NCBI RefSeq assembly: GCF_003634615.1
Contig: NZ_RBKX01000001.1
Location: forward strand, 1,674,001-1,738,000
Direction of reading: 5' to 3'
Source: Flavobacterium sp. 102
GTDB taxonomy: Bacteria > Bacteroidota > Bacteroidia > Flavobacteriales > Flavobacteriaceae
Length of the DNA stretch: 64,000 bases
The position numbers were made by a program, and so were the translations under genes. The notes beneath the pieces were generated by a model that had not been told where the DNA came from, did no database searches, and saw nothing but the letters and a program-made list of their open reading frames with translations. The stretch's first letter is position 1; every line of letters starts with the position of its first letter. Positions 48,601 through 55,931 of the stretch are shown here, piece after piece.

Positions 48601-50887
48601 TACTGCACCAAGTACTATCACTGTAAGCTCTGCTTCAGGAAGTACAGGTTCTTATACCTATCAATGGTATCGTTTTGATGGTATTACTACTGCTCCAACC
48701 GGTTCTGTTATTCCGGAAACATGGACGCTTGTAGGTTCGGGCGCTTCTTTTAGCCCTGTTGCATTAACTCAAGATGCTACTTTTGCTTGTTTTGTAACTC
48801 CGCAAGATTGTGCCGGTGCATGGTCTAATGGGCAAAGACAAGTAACAGTCAATGCGCTTCCAACAGCTTCTATTGTTGAAACAGATGCATCAGGAGTTGC
48901 TAATAATGATAGTACAGTTTGTTCAGGTGACTCTGCAACCTTAACTGCTAGCGGAGGAACTTCTTATTCTTGGAATACTAATCCGATACAGACTACCGCT
49001 GCCATTGTGGTTTCTCCAACTGCTGAGACAGCTTATACTGTCACGGTTACCAATGCTAATGGTTGTTCAGCTTCAGCTCAGGCAACAATAATGATTACAC
49101 CTCTAACAACTCCAACGGTTTCGTTAGTAAGCAGTGATGCTGATAATACGTTTGCTTATGGCACAAGTGTTACTTTCACGGCCAATGCCGGAAATTTAGG
49201 TGGCGGCACTGCGAGTTATGATTTCAAGGTAAATGGTGTATCGGTTCAAGACGGTGCTTCTAATACTTATACTGTTAGTACAGCCAATGAGAATAACTTG
49301 GCCAATGGTGATCAGGTTAGTGTTAGTATCACAGTAACGGGAGGCACTTGTTTATCGACACTAACCGTCGATAGTAATGTTATAGCCAATACCGTAACAG
49401 GTGCTTATTTTACCAATATCACTAATTATTGTGGTCAGACCTTACTGGCAGTTGGTTCAAGAATAAAATGTTCTGTACCAAGTGGCGTTGTAGGTGTTTT
49501 AGGTTATCGATTTAAAGTGACCAATAATGTTACGGCTATGTCTACTACAGTAGATAGCAATGTTGCCAGTTTTAATATGGGCATGATTAACAGTAGTGTT
49601 TTTGCTTACGGAACAAGTTATAATGTTCAAGTAGCTGCTATCGTTAATGGCGTTTTACAGCCTTATAGCAGTGGCGTATGTGTTATTACTACTCCAAGTG
49701 TTCCATCGAATCAAGTAACTTCATTATGTGGTCAGACTTTAGAGTCTTTGAATACAAGAATTTATGCTTCTACAGTTTCAGGTTCTGTACTTTACAGATG
49801 GAGAGTTGCTTTGTCTACAGCACCAACGACTTATTTCACACTTACTACAACTTCATCAAGTTTTAGATTGACCAATGTACCTAATTTGAATGTTACTTTT
49901 GGTAAGACTTATTTGGTAGAAGTTCAATCGGATGTTGTTATCAATGGGGTATCATTTACCTCAGATTATAGCACAGTTTGTAATGTAAGTACACCGGCGG
50001 CTTCTACTATCAGCGTTTCAGCTAATCAGTGTGGTCAGACTTTGACGACTATCTTGGATAGAATTTATGTTAACTCAGTACCGAATGCTGTGAATTATAC
50101 CTACCGTGTACAGAAAGTTGGTAGTGCACAAGCTTATGATTTCAAGACTAGTTTCACGAGTTTCCGTTTGAATAATTTCCCATCATTGTCATTGACTTAT
50201 GATTCTGAGTATAATGTTTCGGTAATGGTAGAAATCCTTATCGATGGCGTTTATTATGAATCAGAATTTAGTACGCCATGTATCATCAGTACACCGCCAT
50301 TCCCAACGGTAGGTCTTCAGTCTTCACAATGTAGTGATGGAAATGAGCAGACTCCTGGTCCTTACCAAGTACAATCAAATTCAGAACTTATTTACAGTGA
50401 GTTTGTGTCGGGTGCTTCTTATGAGTTCTTATTACAACAATTAGTGAATGGAGTACCAACAGGAACACCATTAAGCACTACACGTTCCGGAAACTACTTT
50501 ACTTTGGATATGATTGACGGCGAGTTAGCAGATACGGATTATGTGGTTTATGTGAAATTGCTTCACTATGGCGAAGGTCCTGTGGGTAAAGATTGTATTA
50601 TCAGAACACCATCTGTAGCTACTAAAATGGTTGTTACATCAGCGTTTGCTGCTAAAGCTTATCCAAACCCATTTGCAAACAACTTCTTGATTGATTTGAC
50701 CACAGAGAGTCAATCATCAGTAAGTATCAAGGTTTATGATATGGTTGGAAGAGTTGTAGATCAAAGAAGCGTTGCTGTTTCGGATATGAAAAGTATGACT
50801 ATTGGTGAGCAATACCCAAGTGGCGTTTACAATGTTATTATTACACAAGGTGAAGAAGTGAAAACCCTTCGAGTGATTAAACGATAA
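45620..50887 (+). CDS. T9SS-exported surface protein C: multidomain head (MBG, Ig, lamin-tail) plus shared C-terminal cassette
   Basis: 1755 aa. Signal peptide ends NTAWAQ (about 26). Residues 28-190: a jelly-roll-like beta domain common in Bacteroidetes (TGYEITTMTLNVRSS, FRMDDVVING). About 193-530: bacterial Ig/MBG-like repeats (KTFGDATYSV, NKATPTITTNPTASNITFGQ, GDYNVVATVAEDDNY). About 532-790: Ig-like modules (YLWSNGATTQAINV). About 793-976: a lamin-tail-like domain (VVISQIYGGGGNSGATYRND, then FVELYNSS). About 985-1155: Ig-like. From residue 1165: the shared cassette and T9SS type A sorting domain. This copy carries its own substitutions (VSLVSSDADN, YDFKTSF, VEILIDG, CIISTPPF) and is the most diverged of the three. 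Likely a surface adhesin. Confidence 0.85.
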   Translation: MKNILLFRKPIWLLLICLSLNTAWAQGPIMTWDFTANNNAVTNLPGGTTTISSNGISFASTGCTGNGYGGSAWAAGDYIQILAPTTGYEITTMTLNVRSSNTGPAAFNVQYSSTGTSGTFTTLSTLSSTNASSCASRTIDFSSINALDNNPNVVIRLVCRSDGEADGNPSSGNPASGGTFRMDDVVINGVAIPTCTSQTITALATPVTKTFGDATYSVFTNATPSGLTVTYGTSNGSVASVDANGIVTIQGAGTATITASQAGDGTYCAANPVTQALTVNKATPTITTNPTASNITFGQTLVASSLTGGSVSVLGTFAFTTSSTAPNAGTASYSVTFTPTDTANYNTITTSVNVTTDKATPTITASGFQSLEYNGSPQGPDSSTTSSTGTRSYSYSGTTYGSVAYGPTAVKPTNAGDYNVVATVAEDDNYLSASSAAYSFTIAKAGLTVTADDKTAVQNSSIPSFTVSYTGFVNGEDETDLITAPTADSPTANIAVVNNYSIVATGGVSDNYNFTYVDGSFSVTSASQPVCPSGTTIAPGNDQIVCEGSVATLLTATAATSGINGTPTIQYQWYYNLTDDNTVLGATQIDGATSSTYSPSTATVETRYYFCVAYAVDNECVQNSGLQALASNTVKVEVIDTPEATINPSGSITLCEGNSAVLTANASESYLWSNGATTQAINVGVSGDYSVVVTAANGCQSPVSEVTSVTVNPLPATPTITPSGSTTLCAGESVTLTSSVGDAYLWSNDEETSSIEVSTSGNYSVQVIDSNGCLSNSSEEIIVTVSSALVVGSVSNLDVPAPGANHVVISQIYGGGGNSGATYRNDFVELYNSSDNSVSLTGWSIQQASATGTTWTEVNLSGTIPAKGYYLIQGASGGAVGALLPTPDATSLFNIGVGSGKIALSNATTSYDGTSCPSAALIDFIGFGSSANCSETSPGPLHTNTTATVRINGGCTDTNNNATDFTATTPSPRNTSSSTYTCTVSSSVETICSGTAPSTITVSSASGSTGSYTYQWYRFDGITTAPTGSVIPETWTLVGSGASFSPVALTQDATFACFVTPQDCAGAWSNGQRQVTVNALPTASIVETDASGVANNDSTVCSGDSATLTASGGTSYSWNTNPIQTTAAIVVSPTAETAYTVTVTNANGCSASAQATIMITPLTTPTVSLVSSDADNTFAYGTSVTFTANAGNLGGGTASYDFKVNGVSVQDGASNTYTVSTANENNLANGDQVSVSITVTGGTCLSTLTVDSNVIANTVTGAYFTNITNYCGQTLLAVGSRIKCSVPSGVVGVLGYRFKVTNNVTAMSTTVDSNVASFNMGMINSSVFAYGTSYNVQVAAIVNGVLQPYSSGVCVITTPSVPSNQVTSLCGQTLESLNTRIYASTVSGSVLYRWRVALSTAPTTYFTLTTTSSSFRLTNVPNLNVTFGKTYLVEVQSDVVINGVSFTSDYSTVCNVSTPAASTISVSANQCGQTLTTILDRIYVNSVPNAVNYTYRVQKVGSAQAYDFKTSFTSFRLNNFPSLSLTYDSEYNVSVMVEILIDGVYYESEFSTPCIISTPPFPTVGLQSSQCSDGNEQTPGPYQVQSNSELIYSEFVSGASYEFLLQQLVNGVPTGTPLSTTRSGNYFTLDMIDGELADTDYVVYVKLLHYGEGPVGKDCIIRTPSVATKMVVTSAFAAKAYPNPFANNFLIDLTTESQSSVSIKVYDMVGRVVDQRSVAVSDMKSMTIGEQYPSGVYNVIITQGEEVKTLRVIKR

Positions 50888-50982
50888 TTAAAATTAAGAA
50901 TTAAGGAATTGGAGTTTAAGAATTCCGGTTCTGATTATATAGAAATCCCTGTCTCGGTAAACGAGATGGGGATTTTTTTTTG
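49113..50982 (+). repeat. Shared display cassette, copy C
   Basis: Aligns with copies A and B from CAACGGTTTCGTTAG to the stop codon. The sorting-domain start follows copy B and the last ~40 codons follow copy A, so it is a mosaic. The spacer after the stop is unrelated to A and B, but the terminator hairpin is the same. Confidence 0.9.
50944..50982 (+). terminator. Terminator of surface protein C (repeated hairpin)
   Basis: AATCCCTGTCTC at 50944-50955 pairs with GAGATGGGGATT at 50963-50974 (two wobbles), followed by a T run. Third occurrence of this hairpin. Confidence 0.85.
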
Positions 50983-51094
50983 GTAACAAAGAGTGTAAAG
51001 TTAGCTAAGGGTTTTTACTGGGAATTGGGTGGATGAAAGTGTTTTATGTGAATTTATGGTTAATTAAAATGTTGTTTGCTATTTATTTATGGCT

Positions 51095-51128
51095 TTTGCC
51101 TTGAAAGCTTCAAATTTATTTATATTTG
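51095..51128 (+). promoter_or_regulatory. Probable promoter of the nonulosonate operon
   Basis: TTTTG at 51095-51099, a 21-bp spacer and TATATTTG at 51121-51128 fit the Flavobacterium consensus. Transcription would start near 51135, giving a 5' leader of about 150 nt before pseB with no recognised riboswitch. The rest of 50983-51288 shows no other feature. Confidence 0.5.
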
Positions 51129-51288
51129 TAATCGTTATAATGACCAGTGTGGTTGATTGTAATATTAATTACTTTTATAGTTAATTAGTTATTTTGGCTG
51201 AGTTGAGATGTAGTATTTATTTTAATTACATTTTCTGATGTCTGCTTGTATTTTAAACTTTTAAATTATTTTAATCATAACCTAAAAA

Positions 51289-52302
51289 ATGTTTCTAAAA
51301 GACAAAACGTTATTAATCACCGGTGGTACAGGATCACTTGGTAAAGCACTTACTTCACATATACTTCATAAGCATCCTGAAATAAAGAAGCTAATCATTT
51401 ACTCTAGAGATGAGCAAAAGCAATTTGAGATGGCGCAAGACTATCCTTCACAAAGCTATCCTCAAATTCGGTTTTTTATTGGGGATGTTCGCGATAGAGA
51501 GCGATTAATGCGTGCTTTTAAAGGAGTTGATTATGTAATTCATGCCGCTGCAATGAAGCATGTGCCTATTGCAGAGTATAATCCGGATGAGTGTGTGAAA
51601 ACAAATATTGGTGGTGCTGATAACGTAATTCACGCTTCATTAGAGACTACTGTTGAACGCGTTGTAGCCTTGTCAACAGACAAAGCTTGCGCTCCAATAA
51701 ATTTATATGGTGCCACCAAGTTAACGTCGGATAAATTATTTGTTGCTGCTAATAATATTAAAGGCCATAACCCAATTCGATTTTCGGTAGTTCGCTACGG
51801 GAATGTGATGGGTTCAAACGGTTCGGTTATTCCTTTTTTTATTAAGAAGAGAAAAGAAGGCATATTGCCTATTACTGACCCTGAAATGACAAGATTTAAT
51901 ATCTCTTTGCAAGGCGGTGTTGATATGGTTATGCATGCTTTAGAACATGCTTGGGGCGGTGAACTTTTTGTGCCAAAAATACCTTCCTATAAAATATTAG
52001 ATGTAGCGGAAGCTATAGGACCAGAATGCAAAAAAGAAGTGGTCGGAATTCGTCCGGGAGAAAAGGTTCATGAAGAAATGATTACGGCTTCTGATTCTTT
52101 TAATACCTACGATTTAGGAAAATACTACGCCATTTTGCCTTCCAGACCTAATTGGTCAGTGGAGAACTTTGTCAATACCTTAGATGCAGTAAAAGTGCCG
52201 GTAGGTTTTACTTATAATTCAGGAGAGAATACTGAATGGGAAACGGTAGACAGCATGAGGGCTTTGATAAAGGAACATGTTGATTCCAATTTTGTGCTAT
52301 GA
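51289..52302 (+). CDS. pseB: UDP-N-acetylglucosamine 4,6-dehydratase (inverting), PseB
   Basis: 337 aa, the usual PseB length. NADP motif LLITGGTGSLGKAL (about 8-21), YSRDEQKQFEMAQDY (about 38-52), FFIGDVRDRERL, HAAAMKHVPIAEYNPDECVKTN (about 85-106), STDKACAPINLYGATK with the active-site YxxxK (about 128-143), and NVMGSNGSVIPFF. PseB catalyses the first step of pseudaminic acid synthesis: C4,6-dehydration with C5 inversion of UDP-GlcNAc. The downstream pseC start overlaps its stop (ATGA), so the two are translationally coupled. Confidence 0.95.
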   Translation: MFLKDKTLLITGGTGSLGKALTSHILHKHPEIKKLIIYSRDEQKQFEMAQDYPSQSYPQIRFFIGDVRDRERLMRAFKGVDYVIHAAAMKHVPIAEYNPDECVKTNIGGADNVIHASLETTVERVVALSTDKACAPINLYGATKLTSDKLFVAANNIKGHNPIRFSVVRYGNVMGSNGSVIPFFIKKRKEGILPITDPEMTRFNISLQGGVDMVMHALEHAWGGELFVPKIPSYKILDVAEAIGPECKKEVVGIRPGEKVHEEMITASDSFNTYDLGKYYAILPSRPNWSVENFVNTLDAVKVPVGFTYNSGENTEWETVDSMRALIKEHVDSNFVL

Positions 52303-53489
52303 GAAAAGCGATCCCCTATGGAAGACAAAATATTACTTCGGAAGATTTAGCGACTGTCGTTGAAACTTTACAGTCAGACTACCTTACCCAAGGGCCAATG
52401 ATTGCCTCTTTTGAAGAAGCTTTTGCAAAATATATAGGCAGTAAATACGCCGTGGCTGTTGCCAATGGAACTGCTGCACTTCATTTGTGCACTTTAGCGT
52501 TAGAAGTTAAACCCGGGCAAAAAGTAATCACAACACCTATCACTTTTGCTGCTTCTGCCAATTGTGTTCGGTATTGTGGCGGCGAGGTAGTTTTTGCAGA
52601 TATTGATCCGGAAACCTATCTCTTGGATTATCAATCAGTTGAGAAATTACTCGAAGCGTCTCCATCAGGAACCTATCAAGGTATTATTCCGGTTGATTTT
52701 GCCGGAAGAGCCGTCGACTTAGAAAAATTTAAAGCGTTAGCCGATAAATACAACCTATGGATAGTGGAAGATTCTTGCCATTCACCCGGTGGTTATTTTA
52801 TTGATAGCAATGGAAATCACCAAAATTGTGGCAACGGAAATTTTGCCGATTTAGCCATATTTTCTTTTCATCCAGTCAAGCACATCGCTTCGGGTGAAGG
52901 TGGAATGGTTACCACTAACGATGAAAAGTTATATAAAAAATTGTTGATGTTAAGAACGCATGGCATAGTAAAATCGGAAGATTTATATACTAATTCCATA
53001 GAGTTCGCTGGTGGTGATAATAATTATCCCGGTTGGTATATGGAAATGCAGGAGTTAGGTTTTAACTATAGATTAACCGATTTTCAAGCTGCTTTAGGCT
53101 TAAGCCAATTAAAAAGAGCCAACGAAGGAATCGTCAGAAGAAGAAATATTGCTCAAAAATATGAAGAAGCCTTTAAAGGTAAATCATTTATAAAAGGTCA
53201 ATCCGGAGTTGTTGAAGGACATGCTTATCATTTGTATATCCTAGAAGTAGCCGATAGACTAGGTCTCTATAATTATTTGAGAACTCAAAATATTTTTGCC
53301 CAAATACATTATATTCCTTGTCATTTAATGCCTTATTACAGACAAATGGGATGGAAAGATGGTGACATGCCCAAGGCGGAAAACTATTATAAACACTGTA
53401 TCAGTTTGCCGATGTATCCAACATTGACAGAGGAAGAACAACAGTTTGTAATTGATAAAGTCGTTAGCTTTTACAATAAAGAAATATGA
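52299..53489 (+). CDS. pseC: UDP-4-amino-4,6-dideoxy-N-acetyl-beta-L-altrosamine transaminase, PseC
   Basis: 396 aa, PLP-dependent DegT/DnrJ/EryC1 family. Start IPYGRQNITSEDLATV with LQSDYLTQGP, the VANGTAALHLCTLAL segment (about 57-71), ITFAASANCVRYCGGEV (about 87-103), VEDSCHSPGGYF, and PLP lysine K194 in FSFHPVKHIASGEGGMV. The pairing with pseB and the TQGP and ITF..S.N motifs support PseC. It makes the 4-amino intermediate of pseudaminic acid. It overlaps pseB and the next gene by 4 bp each. Confidence 0.94.
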   Translation: MRKAIPYGRQNITSEDLATVVETLQSDYLTQGPMIASFEEAFAKYIGSKYAVAVANGTAALHLCTLALEVKPGQKVITTPITFAASANCVRYCGGEVVFADIDPETYLLDYQSVEKLLEASPSGTYQGIIPVDFAGRAVDLEKFKALADKYNLWIVEDSCHSPGGYFIDSNGNHQNCGNGNFADLAIFSFHPVKHIASGEGGMVTTNDEKLYKKLLMLRTHGIVKSEDLYTNSIEFAGGDNNYPGWYMEMQELGFNYRLTDFQAALGLSQLKRANEGIVRRRNIAQKYEEAFKGKSFIKGQSGVVEGHAYHLYILEVADRLGLYNYLRTQNIFAQIHYIPCHLMPYYRQMGWKDGDMPKAENYYKHCISLPMYPTLTEEEQQFVIDKVVSFYNKEI

Positions 53490-54289
53490 AAAACATAGCT
53501 GTTTTTGGAGCCTGTAGAGAAGGATTGGAAGTTTACCGAAACTTGTATTCTTCATCATTAATTAACCATCAAGAAGTAACTTTTGTTTTTATTGATAATG
53601 ATAGCAGATTGAGTAGTTCCACTTACGAAGGTGTTAAAGTATTGAGTCCTTATGAAGCAGATCTTTCGCTTTTTGATTTGATTGTAGTAGGTATTATAGC
53701 TTTTGAAAGGGTTAAAGAACAATTAATTTCCTTAAATGCAGCTCCTGATAAGATTAAGAGATACTATTCAGAAGCTTACTATAGTGATCAGTCTAGAAGA
53801 GTTGGGATGGCAAGCATTGGGAAATATTCCTATTTTAAACCCAGCACCGTTTTATATAATGTTGAGATTGGGAATTATTGCCATATCGGTGCAGATTGCA
53901 GACTTGGACTTATCGGACACGATGTGAGTAGGTTAACCACTTATCCTTTTGAATATCAATTTGGCAAAAGCAAAGAAAGTTTTGATTGTTCAAAAGACAA
54001 AACGATAGATTTAAAAAAGCAAAATGTTTTAAAAATTGGGCACGACGTTTATATAGGTGAAGGCGTTACCATTATGTCTGGCATCGAGATTGGCATTGGT
54101 GCAGTAATAGGAAGTAAATCGGTTGTGACCAAAGACGTTCCTCCATTTACCGTTGTTGCCGGTACACCGGCTAAAATTCTTTCTGAAAGACTTACCCCTT
54201 CAGAAAGGACTGCTTTGTTAGAAAGCAAATGGTGGGAATTCGATAAAGAAGAGGCTTTCGCCATTTTAAATAAAATTGTAAATACCTAA
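53486..54289 (+). CDS. Left-handed beta-helix (CatB/PglD-like) acetyltransferase with N-terminal Rossmann-like domain
   Basis: 267 aa. The N-terminal 1-100 (IAVFGACREGLEVYRNL; VTFVFIDNDSRLSSSTYEGV; LFDLIVVG) looks like the small nucleotide/sugar-binding domain seen in PglD-type enzymes and methyltransferase C-termini. Residues about 108-235 carry hexapeptide repeats (IGNYCHIGADCRLGLIGHD, IGHDVYIGEGVTIMSGIEIG) ending VVTKDVPPFTVVAGTPAKI, the typical CatB-like O- or N-acetyltransferase end. Located between pseC and the aldo/keto reductase, it probably acetylates the aminosugar intermediate or the finished glycan. It could replace or supplement PseH. Confidence 0.8.
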   Translation: MKNIAVFGACREGLEVYRNLYSSSLINHQEVTFVFIDNDSRLSSSTYEGVKVLSPYEADLSLFDLIVVGIIAFERVKEQLISLNAAPDKIKRYYSEAYYSDQSRRVGMASIGKYSYFKPSTVLYNVEIGNYCHIGADCRLGLIGHDVSRLTTYPFEYQFGKSKESFDCSKDKTIDLKKQNVLKIGHDVYIGEGVTIMSGIEIGIGAVIGSKSVVTKDVPPFTVVAGTPAKILSERLTPSERTALLESKWWEFDKEEAFAILNKIVNT

Positions 54290-54300
54290 ATTGATTTTTC

Positions 54301-55164
54301 ATGAAAGAGAAGTTGATATTGGGAACGGTTCAATTCGGAATCAATTATGGTATTAATAATTCCATAGGCATGCCTTCGGAGAATGATGTCAATGCTATTT
54401 TAGCTTGCGCCTATAATTCAGGAATAAGAACACTTGATACTGCAGCAGCTTATGGTTTGGCGGAGAACAGAATTGGTAATTTTCATGAACTAAATGCTAA
54501 TCAAAAGTTTACGGTTAATACAAAATTCAGTAAAGATTCCTCGGTAACCTGGTTGCAGTCTTTGATCAACAGTATTCATTCGATGAAGCTGGAACAAATA
54601 GACACGATTATGTTTCATTCCTTTGAATCCTATCTCAATAATAAGCCTGATTTAAAGGAGATTTATGCCACCGGTGTTTCCAAATATTTTAAAAGAATTG
54701 GGGTTTCTGTTTATACCAATGAGGAAATGGAAGCTTTAATTAATGATGAATGGGTAAGCGTTGTACAGCTTCCTTTTAATTTATTAGACAATCATTTGAA
54801 AAGAAATGCTATTGTTGAAAAATTGAGAGAACAAAAAAAAGAAATACACACCCGTTCTTGTTTTTTGCAAGGATTATTTTTTTTAAATCAGGATAAAGTC
54901 CCCGAAAAGTTAACGGCTGTTAAACCCTTTTTAAATAAGTTAAAGCAAATAGCTGTTGAAAATAAAATCGAAATGGGACATTTGGCTTTGCAATATGCCC
55001 TGAGTAAAAGTTATATCGATAAGGTGTTAATTGGAGTTGACACCGTAACGCAACTTGAAAACAATATCAAATGGGCAAAAGAGACAATTGATGGTGCAGT
55101 TTTCAATCAAATTGATTTGATAGAGGTGACCGATTTAGACTTGTTAAATCCTTCAAAATGGTAA
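54301..55164 (+). CDS. Aldo/keto reductase
   Basis: 287 aa. The AKR catalytic tetrad can be placed: D46 and Y51 in TLDTAAAYG, K75 in VNTKFSK and H106 in IMFHSFES. The late segment LALQYALSKSYIDKVLIGVDTVTQLENN is the cofactor-binding end of the family. Its place between pseC and a cytidylyltransferase points to a reductive or oxidative step on a sugar intermediate, not general detoxification. AKRs like this recur in Bacteroidetes and Leptospira-type nonulosonate clusters, but no reaction has been assigned that can be read from sequence. Confidence 0.85.
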   Translation: MKEKLILGTVQFGINYGINNSIGMPSENDVNAILACAYNSGIRTLDTAAAYGLAENRIGNFHELNANQKFTVNTKFSKDSSVTWLQSLINSIHSMKLEQIDTIMFHSFESYLNNKPDLKEIYATGVSKYFKRIGVSVYTNEEMEALINDEWVSVVQLPFNLLDNHLKRNAIVEKLREQKKEIHTRSCFLQGLFFLNQDKVPEKLTAVKPFLNKLKQIAVENKIEMGHLALQYALSKSYIDKVLIGVDTVTQLENNIKWAKETIDGAVFNQIDLIEVTDLDLLNPSKW

Positions 55165-55931
55165 TGAACAAAATAATTATAGTAACCCAAGCCAGAATCG
55201 GAAGTAGCAGATTTCCCGAAAAAGTTCTTCAAACACTAGGAGATTCAACTTTATTGGGCGTTCATCTGGAAAGGCTGAAAAAGTCAAAATTGGCAAGCCA
55301 AATTATAGTGGCTACCACTCATGAAAACAAATCAGACCAAATAGTAGCCATTGCAAACAATGCCGGAGTTGAAGCTTTTAAAGGTTCGACCGAGGATGTT
55401 TTGGATAGGTTTTACCAATCAGTGGCGAATCATAATCCGGATTACGTTGTTAGGGTAACTTCTGATTGTCCTTTGATTGATGCCATCCTAATAGACGAGG
55501 TCATTAGCATGGTACAAGAACACAAACTTGATTACGGCGCCAATATATTGATTGAGAATTTTCCCGACGGACAAGACGTAGAGGTTTTTACTTTTAAAGC
55601 TTTGCAAAAAGCATGGGAAGAAGCCACATTATCATCCGACAGAGAACATGTTACTCCTTATATTCGAAAAAATACAGATTTCAATAATGGCAATATGTTC
55701 AAAGCTAGGAATTACAATGCTCCCGAAAATTTTAATCATGTGAGAATGACCGTTGATGAACCGTCAGATTTAGAAACGGTAGCGGTCTTAATTCAAAAAT
55801 TAGGCATTGACAAAGACTGGAAGTCTTACACCAATTACATTATAGAACATCAAGAAATATTAGAGAATCAAAATATTATCAGAAACGAAGGCTATTTAAA
55901 ATCACTAAATAAAGATACAAATGGGCAATAG
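55164..55931 (+). CDS. SpsF-like cytidylyltransferase (probable nonulosonate activation)
   Basis: 255 aa using the ATG at 55164 that overlaps the previous stop (TAATG); an ATG two codons earlier is also possible. Nucleotidyltransferase start IIIVTQARIGSSRFPEKVL (about 3-21) instead of the IPARGGSKRIP seen in canonical PseF/NeuA. Further marks are VRVTSDCPLIDAILIDEV (about 94-111), FPDGQDVEVFTF and SSDREHVTPYIRKN, all typical of SpsF. In this cluster it probably activates the nonulosonate with CMP, or another sugar acid. It overlaps the next gene by 11 bp. Confidence 0.82.
   Translation: MNKIIIVTQARIGSSRFPEKVLQTLGDSTLLGVHLERLKKSKLASQIIVATTHENKSDQIVAIANNAGVEAFKGSTEDVLDRFYQSVANHNPDYVVRVTSDCPLIDAILIDEVISMVQEHKLDYGANILIENFPDGQDVEVFTFKALQKAWEEATLSSDREHVTPYIRKNTDFNNGNMFKARNYNAPENFNHVRMTVDEPSDLETVAVLIQKLGIDKDWKSYTNYIIEHQEILENQNIIRNEGYLKSLNKDTNGQ

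Noticed and set aside
16567..50887. Integrative mobile element carrying the surface-protein island
   Set aside because: No integrase, transposase, tRNA or attachment-site repeats were found at either edge.
51135..51288. Riboswitch in the pseB leader
   Set aside because: No recognisable aptamer elements or terminator/antiterminator pair in this leader.
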